From Sulfurovum sp. (GTDB taxonomy: Bacteria; Campylobacterota; Campylobacteria; Campylobacterales; Sulfurovaceae), in NCBI GenBank assembly GCA_015661795.1, contig DQVJ01000137.1:1-13503 (forward strand): a stretch of DNA of 13,503 nucleotides, given 5' to 3'. Position numbers and translations under genes: made by a program. Under the pieces are notes generated by a model. It did no database searches and had not been told where the DNA came from. It saw nothing but the letters and a program-made list of their open reading frames with translations. The stretch's first letter is position 1; every line of letters starts with the position of its first letter. Below, piece after piece: positions 7,445 through 13,503 of the stretch.

Positions 7445-8440
7445 CTATTTTTTACTTACGTGCACAACCATATCTACCAAACGACAAGAGTATCCCCACT
7501 CATTATCATACCAAGAAAGCACCTTCACCATATTATCCCCTATTACCTGTATTGTATCTAGTGGGACTACGGTACTCAATGTTTCTCCTACAAAGTCTTG
7601 AGAAACCCTATACTCTTCATCTACACCCAAAATACCTTTATGTGAACCTGTACTTGCACTTCTAAATGCTTCTTTAATCTCCTCAACAGTCACACTCTTT
7701 TCCAAGGTGACAGTAAGGTCAACCATGGACACATCCGGCGTTGGTACCCTAATCGCCTGACCATTGATTTTGCCTGTTAAGTTTGGCAATACTTTTGCTA
7801 TCGCTTTGGCTGCACCTGTGGTTGTGGGTACTAAATTTGTGGCACCGGAACGCCCTTTTCTTGGGTCTTTTTTATGTTTACTGTCTAAGATAGGCTGAGA
7901 AGAGGTATAAGAGTGAATCGTTGTCATTAAACCTTTTTCTATCCCAAAAGCATCATCAAGTACTTTTGCCACTGGGGCTAGACCATTGGTTGTACAAGAA
8001 GCATTGGAGACTACTGCTTGCCCCGCATACTCATCTGCATTGGCACCAAGTACAAAAGTGGCTGTATCATCTTTGGCAGGTGCAGAAAAAACAACTTTTT
8101 TTACACCATTATCAAGATAAGGCTGTACTGCTTCTTGTGTTAAAAAAGCCCCGGTACATTCCAATACTATTTCTACACCTGCAGAAGCAAAATCTATCTT
8201 AGATAAGTCGCGTTCAGAAAATATTTTTGCTTTTGTACTACCAATATTCAAATACCCATTGGAAACATAAACATCATTCCTAACCCCATGCACAGAATCA
8301 TATTTAAGATTATACTCAAGCATCTCTTCTGTACCTGAAGCATTGACTGCTACAAGCTCTATATCACTTCTATCCGCAATGATACGGGTAACGCATCTAC
8401 CTATTCTTCCCAGTCCATTAATTGCTACTTTTACAGCCAT
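7445..8440 (-). CDS. gap: Glyceraldehyde-3-phosphate dehydrogenase, probably NADP-using
   Basis: This enzyme interconverts glyceraldehyde-3-phosphate and 1,3-bisphosphoglycerate with NAD(P). The 331-residue protein shows the Rossmann motif INGLGRIGR (7-15), catalytic C149 in NASCTTN and H176 in TTIHSYTSSQ, and the C-terminal WYDNEWGYS. The residue that normally binds the adenosine ribose of NAD (Asp32 of the Bacillus enzyme) is replaced: the strand reads VNASG at 32-36. The Leu187-Pro188 pair is replaced by Ser187-Lys188. Both changes point towards NADP(H) and anabolic use. From memory, the C. jejuni enzyme is NADP-dependent too. AAGGAAG is the ribosome site for the ATG. It is the first gene of gap-pgk-tpiA and diverges from nadD. 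Confidence 0.95.
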   Translation of the reverse strand: MAVKVAINGLGRIGRCVTRIIADRSDIELVAVNASGTEEMLEYNLKYDSVHGVRNDVYVSNGYLNIGSTKAKIFSERDLSKIDFASAGVEIVLECTGAFLTQEAVQPYLDNGVKKVVFSAPAKDDTATFVLGANADEYAGQAVVSNASCTTNGLAPVAKVLDDAFGIEKGLMTTIHSYTSSQPILDSKHKKDPRKGRSGATNLVPTTTGAAKAIAKVLPNLTGKINGQAIRVPTPDVSMVDLTVTLEKSVTVEEIKEAFRSASTGSHKGILGVDEEYRVSQDFVGETLSTVVPLDTIQVIGDNMVKVLSWYDNEWGYSCRLVDMVVHVSKK

Positions 8441-8458
8441 TTTTCTTCCTTAGAGTTT

Positions 8459-8478
8459 ATTATGCTAAATTATGCTAA
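8459..8478. repeat. Tandem 10-bp repeat in the gap/nadD control region
   Basis: ATTATGCTAA occurs twice in direct tandem (8459-8468 and 8469-8478), one helical turn apart. Its core ATGCTAA returns in inverted orientation as TTAGCAT at 8506-8512, between the nadD ribosome site and start codon. On the minus strand each unit contains CATAAT, a 5/6 match to a -10 box. Confidence 0.75.
8469..8474 (-). promoter_or_regulatory. Possible gap operon -10 element
   Basis: CATAAT on the minus strand matches TATAAT at 5 of 6 positions and would start transcription near 8462, leaving a leader of about 20 nt. The copy at 8464-8459 is closer and would put the start at the ribosome site, so the distal copy is preferred. 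No -35 is obvious. Confidence 0.35.
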
Positions 8479-8493
8479 AATTACACAATTTTA
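8476..8493. promoter_or_regulatory. Perfect inverted repeat, possible operator, overlapping nadD -10
   Basis: TAAAATT (8476-8482), spacer ACAC, and AATTTTA (8487-8493) form an 18-bp interrupted palindrome of the kind bound by dimeric repressors. TAAAAT at 8476-8481 could also act as the nadD -10, with transcription starting near 8488. Binding at this site would affect both divergent promoters. Such AT-rich palindromes can arise by chance. Confidence 0.4.
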
Positions 8494-8512
8494 CAGTAAA
8501 CGAGGTTAGCAT

Positions 8513-9079
8513 TTGGTTAATCAGTCCAAGCCTACAGTAGCTATCTTTGGTGGGAGTTTCGACCCTCCACACAAAGGACATCAACAGATTGTTGAAAAAG
8601 CTGTTGAAAACTTAGACATAGACAGACTTCTTCTTGTGCCTGCATATTTAAACCCCTTCAAACGTTCTTCCTTGGCATCAGCCTCAAAACGTCTTGAATG
8701 GTGTCATTGTTTATTTGACACAGTAGAAAATGTAATGGTAGATGATTATGAAATAAAGCAAGGGAAAAGTACAAGCACTTCACAAAGTGTAAAATACTTT
8801 AATCAAATGTTTGATGTCAAATATCTTATTATCGGGTCAGATAATTTGTCAAAATTACATCAATGGCATGAGTTTGAATGGCTCAATACACATATTACCT
8901 GGGTAATCATTACAAGAAACACATATCCAATAAAGGTCACTGGTCTTAACAAATGGAAAGTATTAACACTTGATACACCTATCAGTTCAACGAAGATAAG
9001 AAGTACTAAATCGTTAGATAATATTGACAATAAAATCAAAGAATCTGTAAAAGAAATATTAAAAGGAAACAATGAATGA
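8513..9079 (+). CDS. nadD: Nicotinate-nucleotide adenylyltransferase NadD
   Basis: NadD joins nicotinate mononucleotide and ATP to make deamido-NAD in NAD synthesis. The 188-residue nucleotidyltransferase shows FGGSFDPPHKGH at 12-23 (the ATP-binding HxGH type motif), IIGSDNL at 106-112, the W118-H119 pair, and the closing ISSTKIR at 157-163. The start is a TTG at 8513-8515: GAGG at 8502-8505 lies 7 nt before it, and no in-frame ATG is near. It is the first gene of a two-gene operon and overlaps rsfS by ATGA. The same pairing is common in bacteria. Confidence 0.93.
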   Translation: MVNQSKPTVAIFGGSFDPPHKGHQQIVEKAVENLDIDRLLLVPAYLNPFKRSSLASASKRLEWCHCLFDTVENVMVDDYEIKQGKSTSTSQSVKYFNQMFDVKYLIIGSDNLSKLHQWHEFEWLNTHITWVIITRNTYPIKVTGLNKWKVLTLDTPISSTKIRSTKSLDNIDNKIKESVKEILKGNNE

Positions 9080-9429
9080 CAATCAACGAAAGAGTCGAAA
9101 GTATCGTAAAAATACTTGATGATAAAAAAGCAGAAGAGATAGAGGTCTTTAATTTAGATGATGCAGACTACATAGCAAAACGTGTAGTCATCGCCAATTC
9201 TCTCAATGGAAAACATACTATAGCACTTTTTGAACACCTAAAGAAAGACCTAAAAGCCCAAGGTGACATTTTTTTAGCTTCAGATGTAAGTGATGACTGG
9301 GTAGTTGCTGATTTAGGTGATATACTTATCCATATAATGGTTCCAGAATATAGACAACGATATTCTCTTGAGACTTTTTTGTCTGAACTTGTAGAAAGCC
9401 AGAAGAAAAAAGACAGTGACCCTGCATAG
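9076..9429 (+). CDS. rsfS: Ribosome silencing factor RsfS
   Basis: RsfS binds ribosomal protein uL14 on the 50S subunit and blocks subunit joining when nutrients are low. The 117-residue protein has the normal length, with the family pattern AKRVVIANSLNGKH around 34-47 and the hallmark DDWVVADLGDILIHIMVPEYR at about 73-93, followed by YSLE. AGGAA at 9064-9068 serves the ATG, which overlaps the nadD stop by 4 bp and suggests translational coupling. Its stop lies 4 bp from that of the convergent membrane-protein gene. Confidence 0.93.
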   Translation: MTINERVESIVKILDDKKAEEIEVFNLDDADYIAKRVVIANSLNGKHTIALFEHLKKDLKAQGDIFLASDVSDDWVVADLGDILIHIMVPEYRQRYSLETFLSELVESQKKKDSDPA

Positions 9430-9438
9430 TGCACTATG
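9425..9438. repeat. Perfect 14-bp palindrome across two convergent stop codons
   Basis: CATAGTGCACTATG is its own reverse complement. The TAG of rsfS (9427-9429) and the TAG of the opposing membrane-protein gene (9436-9434) lie symmetrically inside it. A 5-bp stem with a TGCA loop is possible, but there is no T-tract, so a terminator role is uncertain. Confidence 0.6.
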
Positions 9439-9769
9439 TGGGGAGTAATCCCTTATGGCTGGACCCTACTGCCATTTCAAGTAATAAAAACAAAACTATG
9501 GTTACCACAGGTGAAAAGATAATCCACCAATAATACCTTTCTCTTATCATATACACTATCAATGCAAACCATGAGAGAATAAGTAATACAATATGTGCTA
9601 TAAACAGGGGGATGACCTGACGTGTAAGATTACCCACAACTGCCAAGGTGACAATCGCAGAAAAAGTCACCAAAGTGATAAAAAGTTTTTTAAGGTTTTT
9701 ATTTCTGGCGTATTGTACAAATATTGCTACTATTGTTACAAGTACTACAAGTATAATCAAAACTTTCAT
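9434..9769 (-). CDS. Small four-helix membrane protein of unknown function
   Basis: I do not recognise a family. The 111-residue protein is almost entirely hydrophobic, with likely membrane segments at about 2-19, 28-46, 52-74 and 79-101. Positive residues cluster in the loops at 22-28 and 76-78, which predicts both termini on the periplasmic side. There are no conserved-looking charged residues within helices that would hint at transport. AAAGGAG lies 4 nt before the ATG, a strong ribosome site, so the gene is probably translated. It follows argS on the same strand after 65 nt and may be co-transcribed with it; it ends 4 bp from the rsfS stop. Confidence 0.75.
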   Translation of the reverse strand: MKVLIILVVLVTIVAIFVQYARNKNLKKLFITLVTFSAIVTLAVVGNLTRQVIPLFIAHIVLLILSWFALIVYMIRERYYWWIIFSPVVTIVLFLLLEMAVGSSHKGLLPT

Positions 9770-9834
9770 CCCACTCCTTTATGTCTTCTTAGCGCTGTCC
9801 CATCATTCTACTCATCTAAGTATCTGATGAAATA

Positions 9835-11532
9835 CTATAATTTATCTACAACCTTAATACCAAGTATATCCAGTCCTTGTTTGATAGTCTTGGCTGTGAG
9901 TGCAGAGAGTTGAAGTCGGCTCATTTTTGTCTTTTCATCGACACCTGGTTTCAAAATAGGATTTTGCTCATAGAAACGCATAAAAAGTGTCACCAATTCA
10001 TAAAGATATGTAGTGATTTGATTAGGACTTGCATCTGCTGCAGCACGGTTTAGAACATCTTCAAAGCGGAGTAACATCGTTGCCAATCTATGCTCTACCA
10101 AATCACATATAAAGATGTCGCCTTGTATCTGTGCATTATGTTTTCTAAAAATACTTTGGATTCTGGCATACCCGTACTGCATATACAGCGAAGTATTTCC
10201 TTCAAATGAAAGCATTTTATCCCAGTTAAAAATATAGTTAGATTCACGATTAATAGACAAATCAGCATATTTAACTGCGCCTATACCAATCACTTTTGCT
10301 ATTTCATCTATTTTTTCTTCTGTATACTCTTCTTTATTATTAATAGTTTCTTTTGCTTTGACAATAGCTTCGTCAAGGAGATCTATAAGCTTTACAGTAC
10401 CTCCATCTCTGGTTTTAAACGGTTTACCACCTTTGTCCATCATTGTTCCAAAAGCAACATGTTCAAGAAGTACATCTTCTCCCACAAAACCTGCTTCTTT
10501 TGCTACTCTAAAAACCTGTTTAAAATGCTCTGCTTGCCTAGCATCTACAACATAAGAAATACGTTTCGCACCTAATTCCTGTGCACGGTAATGCAATGCT
10601 GCAAGGTCTGTTGTGGCATACAAATACCCACCATCACCTTTTTGCACAATCACAGGCACTTCATCTCCATCTAAAAAGACACATTGTGCTCCATTACTCT
10701 GCTGTAACATCCCTTGTTCTCTTAAACTAGAGATAACTTGAGATAAGTCATCATTATAAAAACTTTCTGCCCTGACATCATTTCGTGTCAATTTTACATC
10801 TAATTTTTCATAAACTTCTTCACAGTGTCCTAGTGAAATATCAATAAATTTTTTCCATAACTGTAAACAGTGTTTGTCACCTGACTGTATTTTGACAACA
10901 TACTCTCTGGCTTTATTGGAAAAATTTGTATCTGCATCAAAACGTGCTTTAGCATCTTTATAAAATTGTTCCAAATCTTTAAGACTTACATTCCCATCTT
11001 CATGCATCTCTTCCAGATAAGCAATAAGCATACCAAACTGTGTTCCCCAGTCACCAATGTGATTTTGACGAATAACTTCATCACCCAAGAAAGCAAGAAG
11101 GTTTGCAAGTGTATCCCCAATGATTGTTGAACGTAAATGTCCTACATGCATTTGTTTTGCCATATTGGGTCCAGAATAGTCCACTACAACCTTTATCGGT
11201 GTCTCCCGTAAACCGATACCAAGCCTATCATCATGCAATGCATCATGACATTGTTTGCCAAGCCAAAGTGGGTTAAGCCAAAGGTTAATAAACCCTGGCC
11301 CGGCTATCTCTGCTTTAGAGAGTATGCCTGTTAGGTCTAAATTTTCTAAAATCTGACTTGCAATATCTCTAGGTTTTTTAGAAAGTTTTTTTGAGAGTGC
11401 CATCGCACCATTAAATTGAAAATCTCCAAATTCAGGTTTGCTCGCTTCTGAGACAGACATTGGTTCTTGTTCTATACCTGCTTTAATAAAAGCTTCTTTA
11501 ATGACATGGTTTATTTGTGATTTTAGTTTCAT
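9835..11532 (-). CDS. argS: Arginyl-tRNA synthetase
   Basis: ArgRS charges tRNA(Arg) with arginine. This class I enzyme of 565 residues has the N-terminal ArgRS additional domain (about 1-90), then DYSGPNMAKQMHVGHLRST at about 118-136 with the HIGH-type motif HVGH at 129-132. DKGGKPFKTRDGG at about 366-378 stands where many enzymes have KMSKS; the degenerate form is usual in this ArgRS type. A helical DALR anticodon-binding domain fills about 440-565. The ATG has a modest GGAAA site. Upstream is tatA, separated by 85 bp with two hairpins. No strong separate promoter is visible, so read-through from tatA/gmk is possible. Confidence 0.96.
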   Translation of the reverse strand: MKLKSQINHVIKEAFIKAGIEQEPMSVSEASKPEFGDFQFNGAMALSKKLSKKPRDIASQILENLDLTGILSKAEIAGPGFINLWLNPLWLGKQCHDALHDDRLGIGLRETPIKVVVDYSGPNMAKQMHVGHLRSTIIGDTLANLLAFLGDEVIRQNHIGDWGTQFGMLIAYLEEMHEDGNVSLKDLEQFYKDAKARFDADTNFSNKAREYVVKIQSGDKHCLQLWKKFIDISLGHCEEVYEKLDVKLTRNDVRAESFYNDDLSQVISSLREQGMLQQSNGAQCVFLDGDEVPVIVQKGDGGYLYATTDLAALHYRAQELGAKRISYVVDARQAEHFKQVFRVAKEAGFVGEDVLLEHVAFGTMMDKGGKPFKTRDGGTVKLIDLLDEAIVKAKETINNKEEYTEEKIDEIAKVIGIGAVKYADLSINRESNYIFNWDKMLSFEGNTSLYMQYGYARIQSIFRKHNAQIQGDIFICDLVEHRLATMLLRFEDVLNRAAADASPNQITTYLYELVTLFMRFYEQNPILKPGVDEKTKMSRLQLSALTAKTIKQGLDILGIKVVDKL

Positions 11533-11560
11533 TGGTTTCCATAAGTAGGGGAGTAGTGGA

Positions 11561-11577
11561 ATAGCTCTAAAAGCTAT
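11561..11577 (-). other. Short hairpin in the argS leader
   Basis: ATAGCT (11561-11566) and AGCTAT (11572-11577) enclose a 5-nt loop, forming a perfect 6-bp stem about 30 bp upstream of the argS start and just downstream of the large inverted repeat. Role unknown. Confidence 0.35.
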
Positions 11578-11581
11578 ATTG

Positions 11582-11614
11582 TTTAATACTCAACATTAAA
11601 TGTTGAGTATTAAA
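11582..11614. terminator. Long perfect inverted repeat after tatA
   Basis: Two 16-nt arms (11582-11597 and 11599-11614) are exact reverse complements around a single A, giving a stem of about 15 bp with a 3-nt loop. It begins 4 bp beyond the tatA stop. The stem is AT-rich and its outer TTTAA supplies the only T-tract, so it may be a partial terminator or an RNA-stability hairpin between tatA and argS rather than a strong stop. Confidence 0.5.
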
Positions 11615-11617
11615 TCA

Positions 11618-11839
11618 TTAAGCATTATCGCTTTTTTTCTCTTCAATTTTTGTCTCGACAGTATCTGTATCTTTTTTAGCAATCTCTTTAGGCTCTTCAT
11701 CGTCCTCTTTGATCGCTTTTTTAAAGTCTTTGATACCCTTACCCATACCTTTTGCTAGATCTGGAATCTTTTTTGCTCCAAAGAGAAGCACAACAATCGC
11801 CAATACGATTAGTAGTTCTGGCATACTTGGCATACCCAT
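11618..11839 (-). CDS. tatA: Sec-independent protein translocase subunit TatA
   Basis: TatA oligomerises in the inner membrane to let folded twin-arginine substrates cross. The 73-residue protein has the classic layout: short periplasmic N-terminus with E8, a membrane helix at about 7-21 ending in the hinge F20-G21, an amphipathic helix at about 23-45 ([20 protein letters not shown]), and a charged tail rich in Glu, Asp and Lys. This is a TatA/E form rather than TatB. AAAGGA lies about 7 nt before the ATG. A TATAAT upstream gives it its own promoter between gmk and tatA. tatB and tatC are not in the window. Confidence 0.94.
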   Translation of the reverse strand: MGMPSMPELLIVLAIVVLLFGAKKIPDLAKGMGKGIKDFKKAIKEDDEEPKEIAKKDTDTVETKIEEKKSDNA

Positions 11840-11881
11840 GTCTATCCTTTTATTTCGTTACTATGAACATTAATTTGAATA

Positions 11882-11887
11882 ATTATA
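11882..11887 (-). promoter_or_regulatory. Probable tatA -10 element
   Basis: TATAAT on the minus strand, about 43 bp before the tatA start, would begin transcription near 11875. TTGGCT at 11912-11907 is a poor -35 with 19-nt spacing. Confidence 0.5.
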
Positions 11888-11906
11888 CTGCAATATGTTT
11901 AAGTTT

Positions 11907-11936
11907 AGCCAAAACTTTCTACAGAATACTTTGGCT
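11907..11936 (-). terminator. Weak hairpin just after gmk
   Basis: AGCCAAA (11907-11913) and TTTGGCT (11930-11936) can pair around a 16-nt loop immediately downstream of the gmk stop. No clear T-tract follows on the minus strand, so termination would be inefficient. Confidence 0.3.
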
Positions 11937-11937
11937 T

Positions 11938-12558
11938 CTACTTTTCACTCAACCATTGCTCAACAAATTTTAATTCATCTTCGGTACTTTGTTTTAATCT
12001 TGCTGCTTTTGCAACAATGACAAACTGTTTTGCTGCTTCCACGACAGTGTCGTTAATAATGGTAAAGTCATATTCACCTACAGCTTTGATTTCATGCTTG
12101 GCATTTTCTATTCGATTCACAATCACGGACTCATCATCTGTACATCTTGCACGCAATCTTATTTCCAATTCATTGAGTGTTGGGGGAGTGATGAATGCTG
12201 AAGTAGTAATATCATTCATTTTTGCACGAACCAGTCTATGTCCTTGTACATCAATGTCAAAAATAACCAACTTTCCTTCAGCTAAAGCTTCTCTTACAGG
12301 CTTTAAAGAAGTACCATAATAATTGCCATGCACCTGGGCATACTCCAAAAAGTTACCTGCTTTGATATCTTCTTCAAAATCATCTTTACTCACAAAAAAA
12401 TAATCTACTCCATTGACTTCTCCCACCCGAGGAGCACGTGTTGTTGTTGAAATAGAAAAATAATACTCACCTATCTCATTGGAGGATGCATTAATAATAG
12501 TACTTTTCCCCGCACCACTAGGACCTGAAAGTACAAGTATCGCACCTTTATGTGTCAT
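11938..12558 (-). CDS. gmk: Guanylate kinase
   Basis: Gmk phosphorylates GMP to GDP with ATP and is essential for GTP and (p)ppGpp pools. The 206-residue protein has the P-loop GPSGAGKST at 12-20, the GMP-binding STTTRAPRVGEVNGVDYFF region at 37-55 with R40 and R43, and the IFDIDVQG segment. Length is normal. The ATG overlaps the TGA of the upstream receiver-like gene (ATGA at 12558-12555), and AGAGG about 8 nt earlier lies inside that gene. Its translation is therefore probably coupled to it. tatA follows after 98 bp. Confidence 0.96.
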   Translation of the reverse strand: MTHKGAILVLSGPSGAGKSTIINASSNEIGEYYFSISTTTRAPRVGEVNGVDYFFVSKDDFEEDIKAGNFLEYAQVHGNYYGTSLKPVREALAEGKLVIFDIDVQGHRLVRAKMNDITTSAFITPPTLNELEIRLRARCTDDESVIVNRIENAKHEIKAVGEYDFTIINDTVVEAAKQFVIVAKAARLKQSTEDELKFVEQWLSEK

Positions 12559-13406
12559 TTGTTAGCCTCTAATTTAAGTGTAATCTCTATCTCTTTGCCT
12601 TTTAAAAGTTTTTTAATCTGTTTTTTCTTTAATGAATGTACGATAATCTGCACCGTATTTTCAATACTTTCAAGTTCATTTTCTGTCAATTTTGAGGATT
12701 TTTTCTTTTCTTTTTTCTGTTTCTTTTTTTTGATAGACTTTACTTTTTCTTTATGCGTCTTTTTTTCTTTTTTACCTTTAGTATACTCCTCAAGTGAAGT
12801 AGGTAATATCTCTTCTAAAGTATCTGTCTCCAACTCATCCAATATCTCATTCTCATCTACAATCTCCAAGCCCTCTGCCTTAAGTTGTTCTTTAATCACT
12901 TCTATTTTACGGGCTTCATACTCTTCTTCTTTCAGTTCTTCTTGATCTGATTCTATAGAATAATCATCCATATCAAGAAGTGATTTAATCCTTTCTATCT
13001 CGGCACTGTTGAGCACTTTTGTATCTGAAATCACAGAATGTTCATCAATTTCTATATTTTCAACTTCTACTACATTTTTCTCTTCTATTTTACTATCTTC
13101 TTCCACTATATTTTCTAACACGTCAATAATTTGAGAAGGTAAAAAAGGTTTCTTAATCGTCATGTCAAAATCATTTATCTCTAGATCTACACTGGATAAA
13201 AGTATCTTTATTTGCATATCAAGTAACACATTTAAGTTTTGTACTTTGCCTTCATACAAAGCTTCATCTACAAAAACCACATCATAATGCTTACGTGCCA
13301 AAGTTTCAATATCTTCAACCTCTTCAAGTATCATATGCACATCTCGGGTACACAGTGTAAACAGTCTAGATACTACAGGATTATTATTGATAAGTAAAAT
13401 ATGCAT
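12555..13406 (-). CDS. Degenerate receiver-domain protein with acidic and Lys-rich regions
   Basis: Residues 1-100 look like a CheY-type receiver: ILLINNNP at 3-10, VVFVDEAL at 43-50 with D47 at the phospho-acceptor position, LLSS at 69-72, and IKKPF at 84-88 with K86. The acidic pair that binds Mg2+ is replaced by Asn (N7-N9), so normal phosphorylation is doubtful. Residues about 101-209 are strongly acidic. Residues 210-239 contain 18 Lys in 30 positions, and 240-283 is a more ordered-looking end. There is no DNA-binding or kinase domain. It sits where C. jejuni, from memory, has a highly acidic protein upstream of gmk. GGAG at 13418-13415 precedes the ATG. Function unknown; a scaffold or nucleic-acid-binding role is only a guess. 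Confidence 0.75.
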   Translation of the reverse strand: MHILLINNNPVVSRLFTLCTRDVHMILEEVEDIETLARKHYDVVFVDEALYEGKVQNLNVLLDMQIKILLSSVDLEINDFDMTIKKPFLPSQIIDVLENIVEEDSKIEEKNVVEVENIEIDEHSVISDTKVLNSAEIERIKSLLDMDDYSIESDQEELKEEEYEARKIEVIKEQLKAEGLEIVDENEILDELETDTLEEILPTSLEEYTKGKKEKKTHKEKVKSIKKKKQKKEKKKSSKLTENELESIENTVQIIVHSLKKKQIKKLLKGKEIEITLKLEANK

Positions 13407-13434
13407 CGTGATGCTCCATAACTATATTATTATG

Positions 13435-13445
13435 ATTATATTATA
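13435..13445 (-). promoter_or_regulatory. Possible overlapping -10 elements for the receiver-like gene
   Basis: Two TATAAT boxes overlap by one base on the minus strand (13445-13440 and 13440-13435) and would give a leader of about 22-27 nt. The area is generally AT-rich and no -35 is evident. Confidence 0.4.
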
Positions 13446-13452
13446 AATGTGG

Positions 13453-13503
13453 TTAGGGTTTGTTTTTATCAAAGAAGTATAAAAAAGGTGGTACACCCAT
13501 CAG
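13453..13503 (-). CDS. Possible C-terminal end of an upstream minus-strand gene
   Basis: A minus-strand frame is open from the window edge to a TAA at 13455-13453. It encodes LMGVPPFLYFFDKNKP, a hydrophobic stretch with a charged tail that could end a membrane protein. Sixteen codons are too few for recognition. In C. jejuni, as I recall, fliR lies in this position, but nothing here identifies it. It may equally be non-coding. Confidence 0.3.
   Translation of the reverse strand: MMGVPPFLYFFDKNKP

Noticed and set aside
12550..12945. Plus-strand Ser/Phe-rich open frame opposite the receiver-like gene
   Set aside because: It is the complement of Glu/Lys-rich coding sequence; its composition simply mirrors those codons.
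13481..13497. GGTG-TAC-CACC followed by T6 on the minus strand, as a terminator
   Set aside because: The stem is only 4 bp and would lie inside the possible end of an upstream gene; the window edge hides the context.
1..13503. tRNA genes, CRISPR arrays, insertion sequences, prophage or toxin-antitoxin genes
   Set aside because: I read both strands for cloverleaf arms, regular spaced repeats, transposase motifs and small paired genes and saw none.

Overview
The window is a gene-dense, AT-rich stretch of housekeeping DNA, probably from a Campylobacterota (epsilonproteobacterial) chromosome. A Sulfurovum/Sulfurimonas-type organism is my best guess, but the genus is inference. The evidence is the small HP0268-family protein next to miaB and divergent from nusA, the block argS-tatA-gmk-acidic protein, the short TilS, TpiA and NusA, and frequent TTG/GTG starts. 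From memory, Campylobacter jejuni and Helicobacter pylori carry similar local orders. I see no transposase, prophage, CRISPR array, toxin-antitoxin pair, tRNA or rRNA gene.

Layout: (1) 1-148 has no recognisable gene. It holds a GC-rich, foldable segment that ends in T-tracts, just before tilS. (2) tilS (+) converges on and overlaps a minus-strand operon read as HP0268-family nuclease, miaB, DUF374 acyltransferase, then a short Xer-type tyrosine recombinase. (3) A 183-200 bp divergent promoter region separates this operon from a stand-alone nusA (+). (4) nusA converges, across a bidirectional hairpin, on a glycolytic/gluconeogenic operon on the minus strand: gap, pgk, tpiA. (5) A 72-bp divergent control region full of short repeats separates gap from nadD-rsfS (+). 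(6) rsfS converges on a minus-strand series read as a receiver-like acidic/Lys-rich protein, gmk (overlapping by ATGA), tatA, argS and a small four-helix membrane protein. The right edge may contain the last codons of another minus-strand gene.

Functionally the genes cover tRNA modification and charging (tilS, miaB, argS), transcription elongation (nusA), ribosome silencing (rsfS), NAD and GMP nucleotide metabolism (nadD, gmk), triose-phosphate interconversion (gap, pgk, tpiA), protein export (tatA), envelope lipid work (DUF374) and DNA recombination (xer).

I did not find a clearly new multi-gene system. The items most worth a second look are: the degenerate receiver protein coupled to gmk; the GAPDH with cofactor-site residues that suggest NADP(H) use; the repeat-rich gap/nadD control region; the foldable element at the left edge; and the long perfect inverted repeat between tatA and argS.
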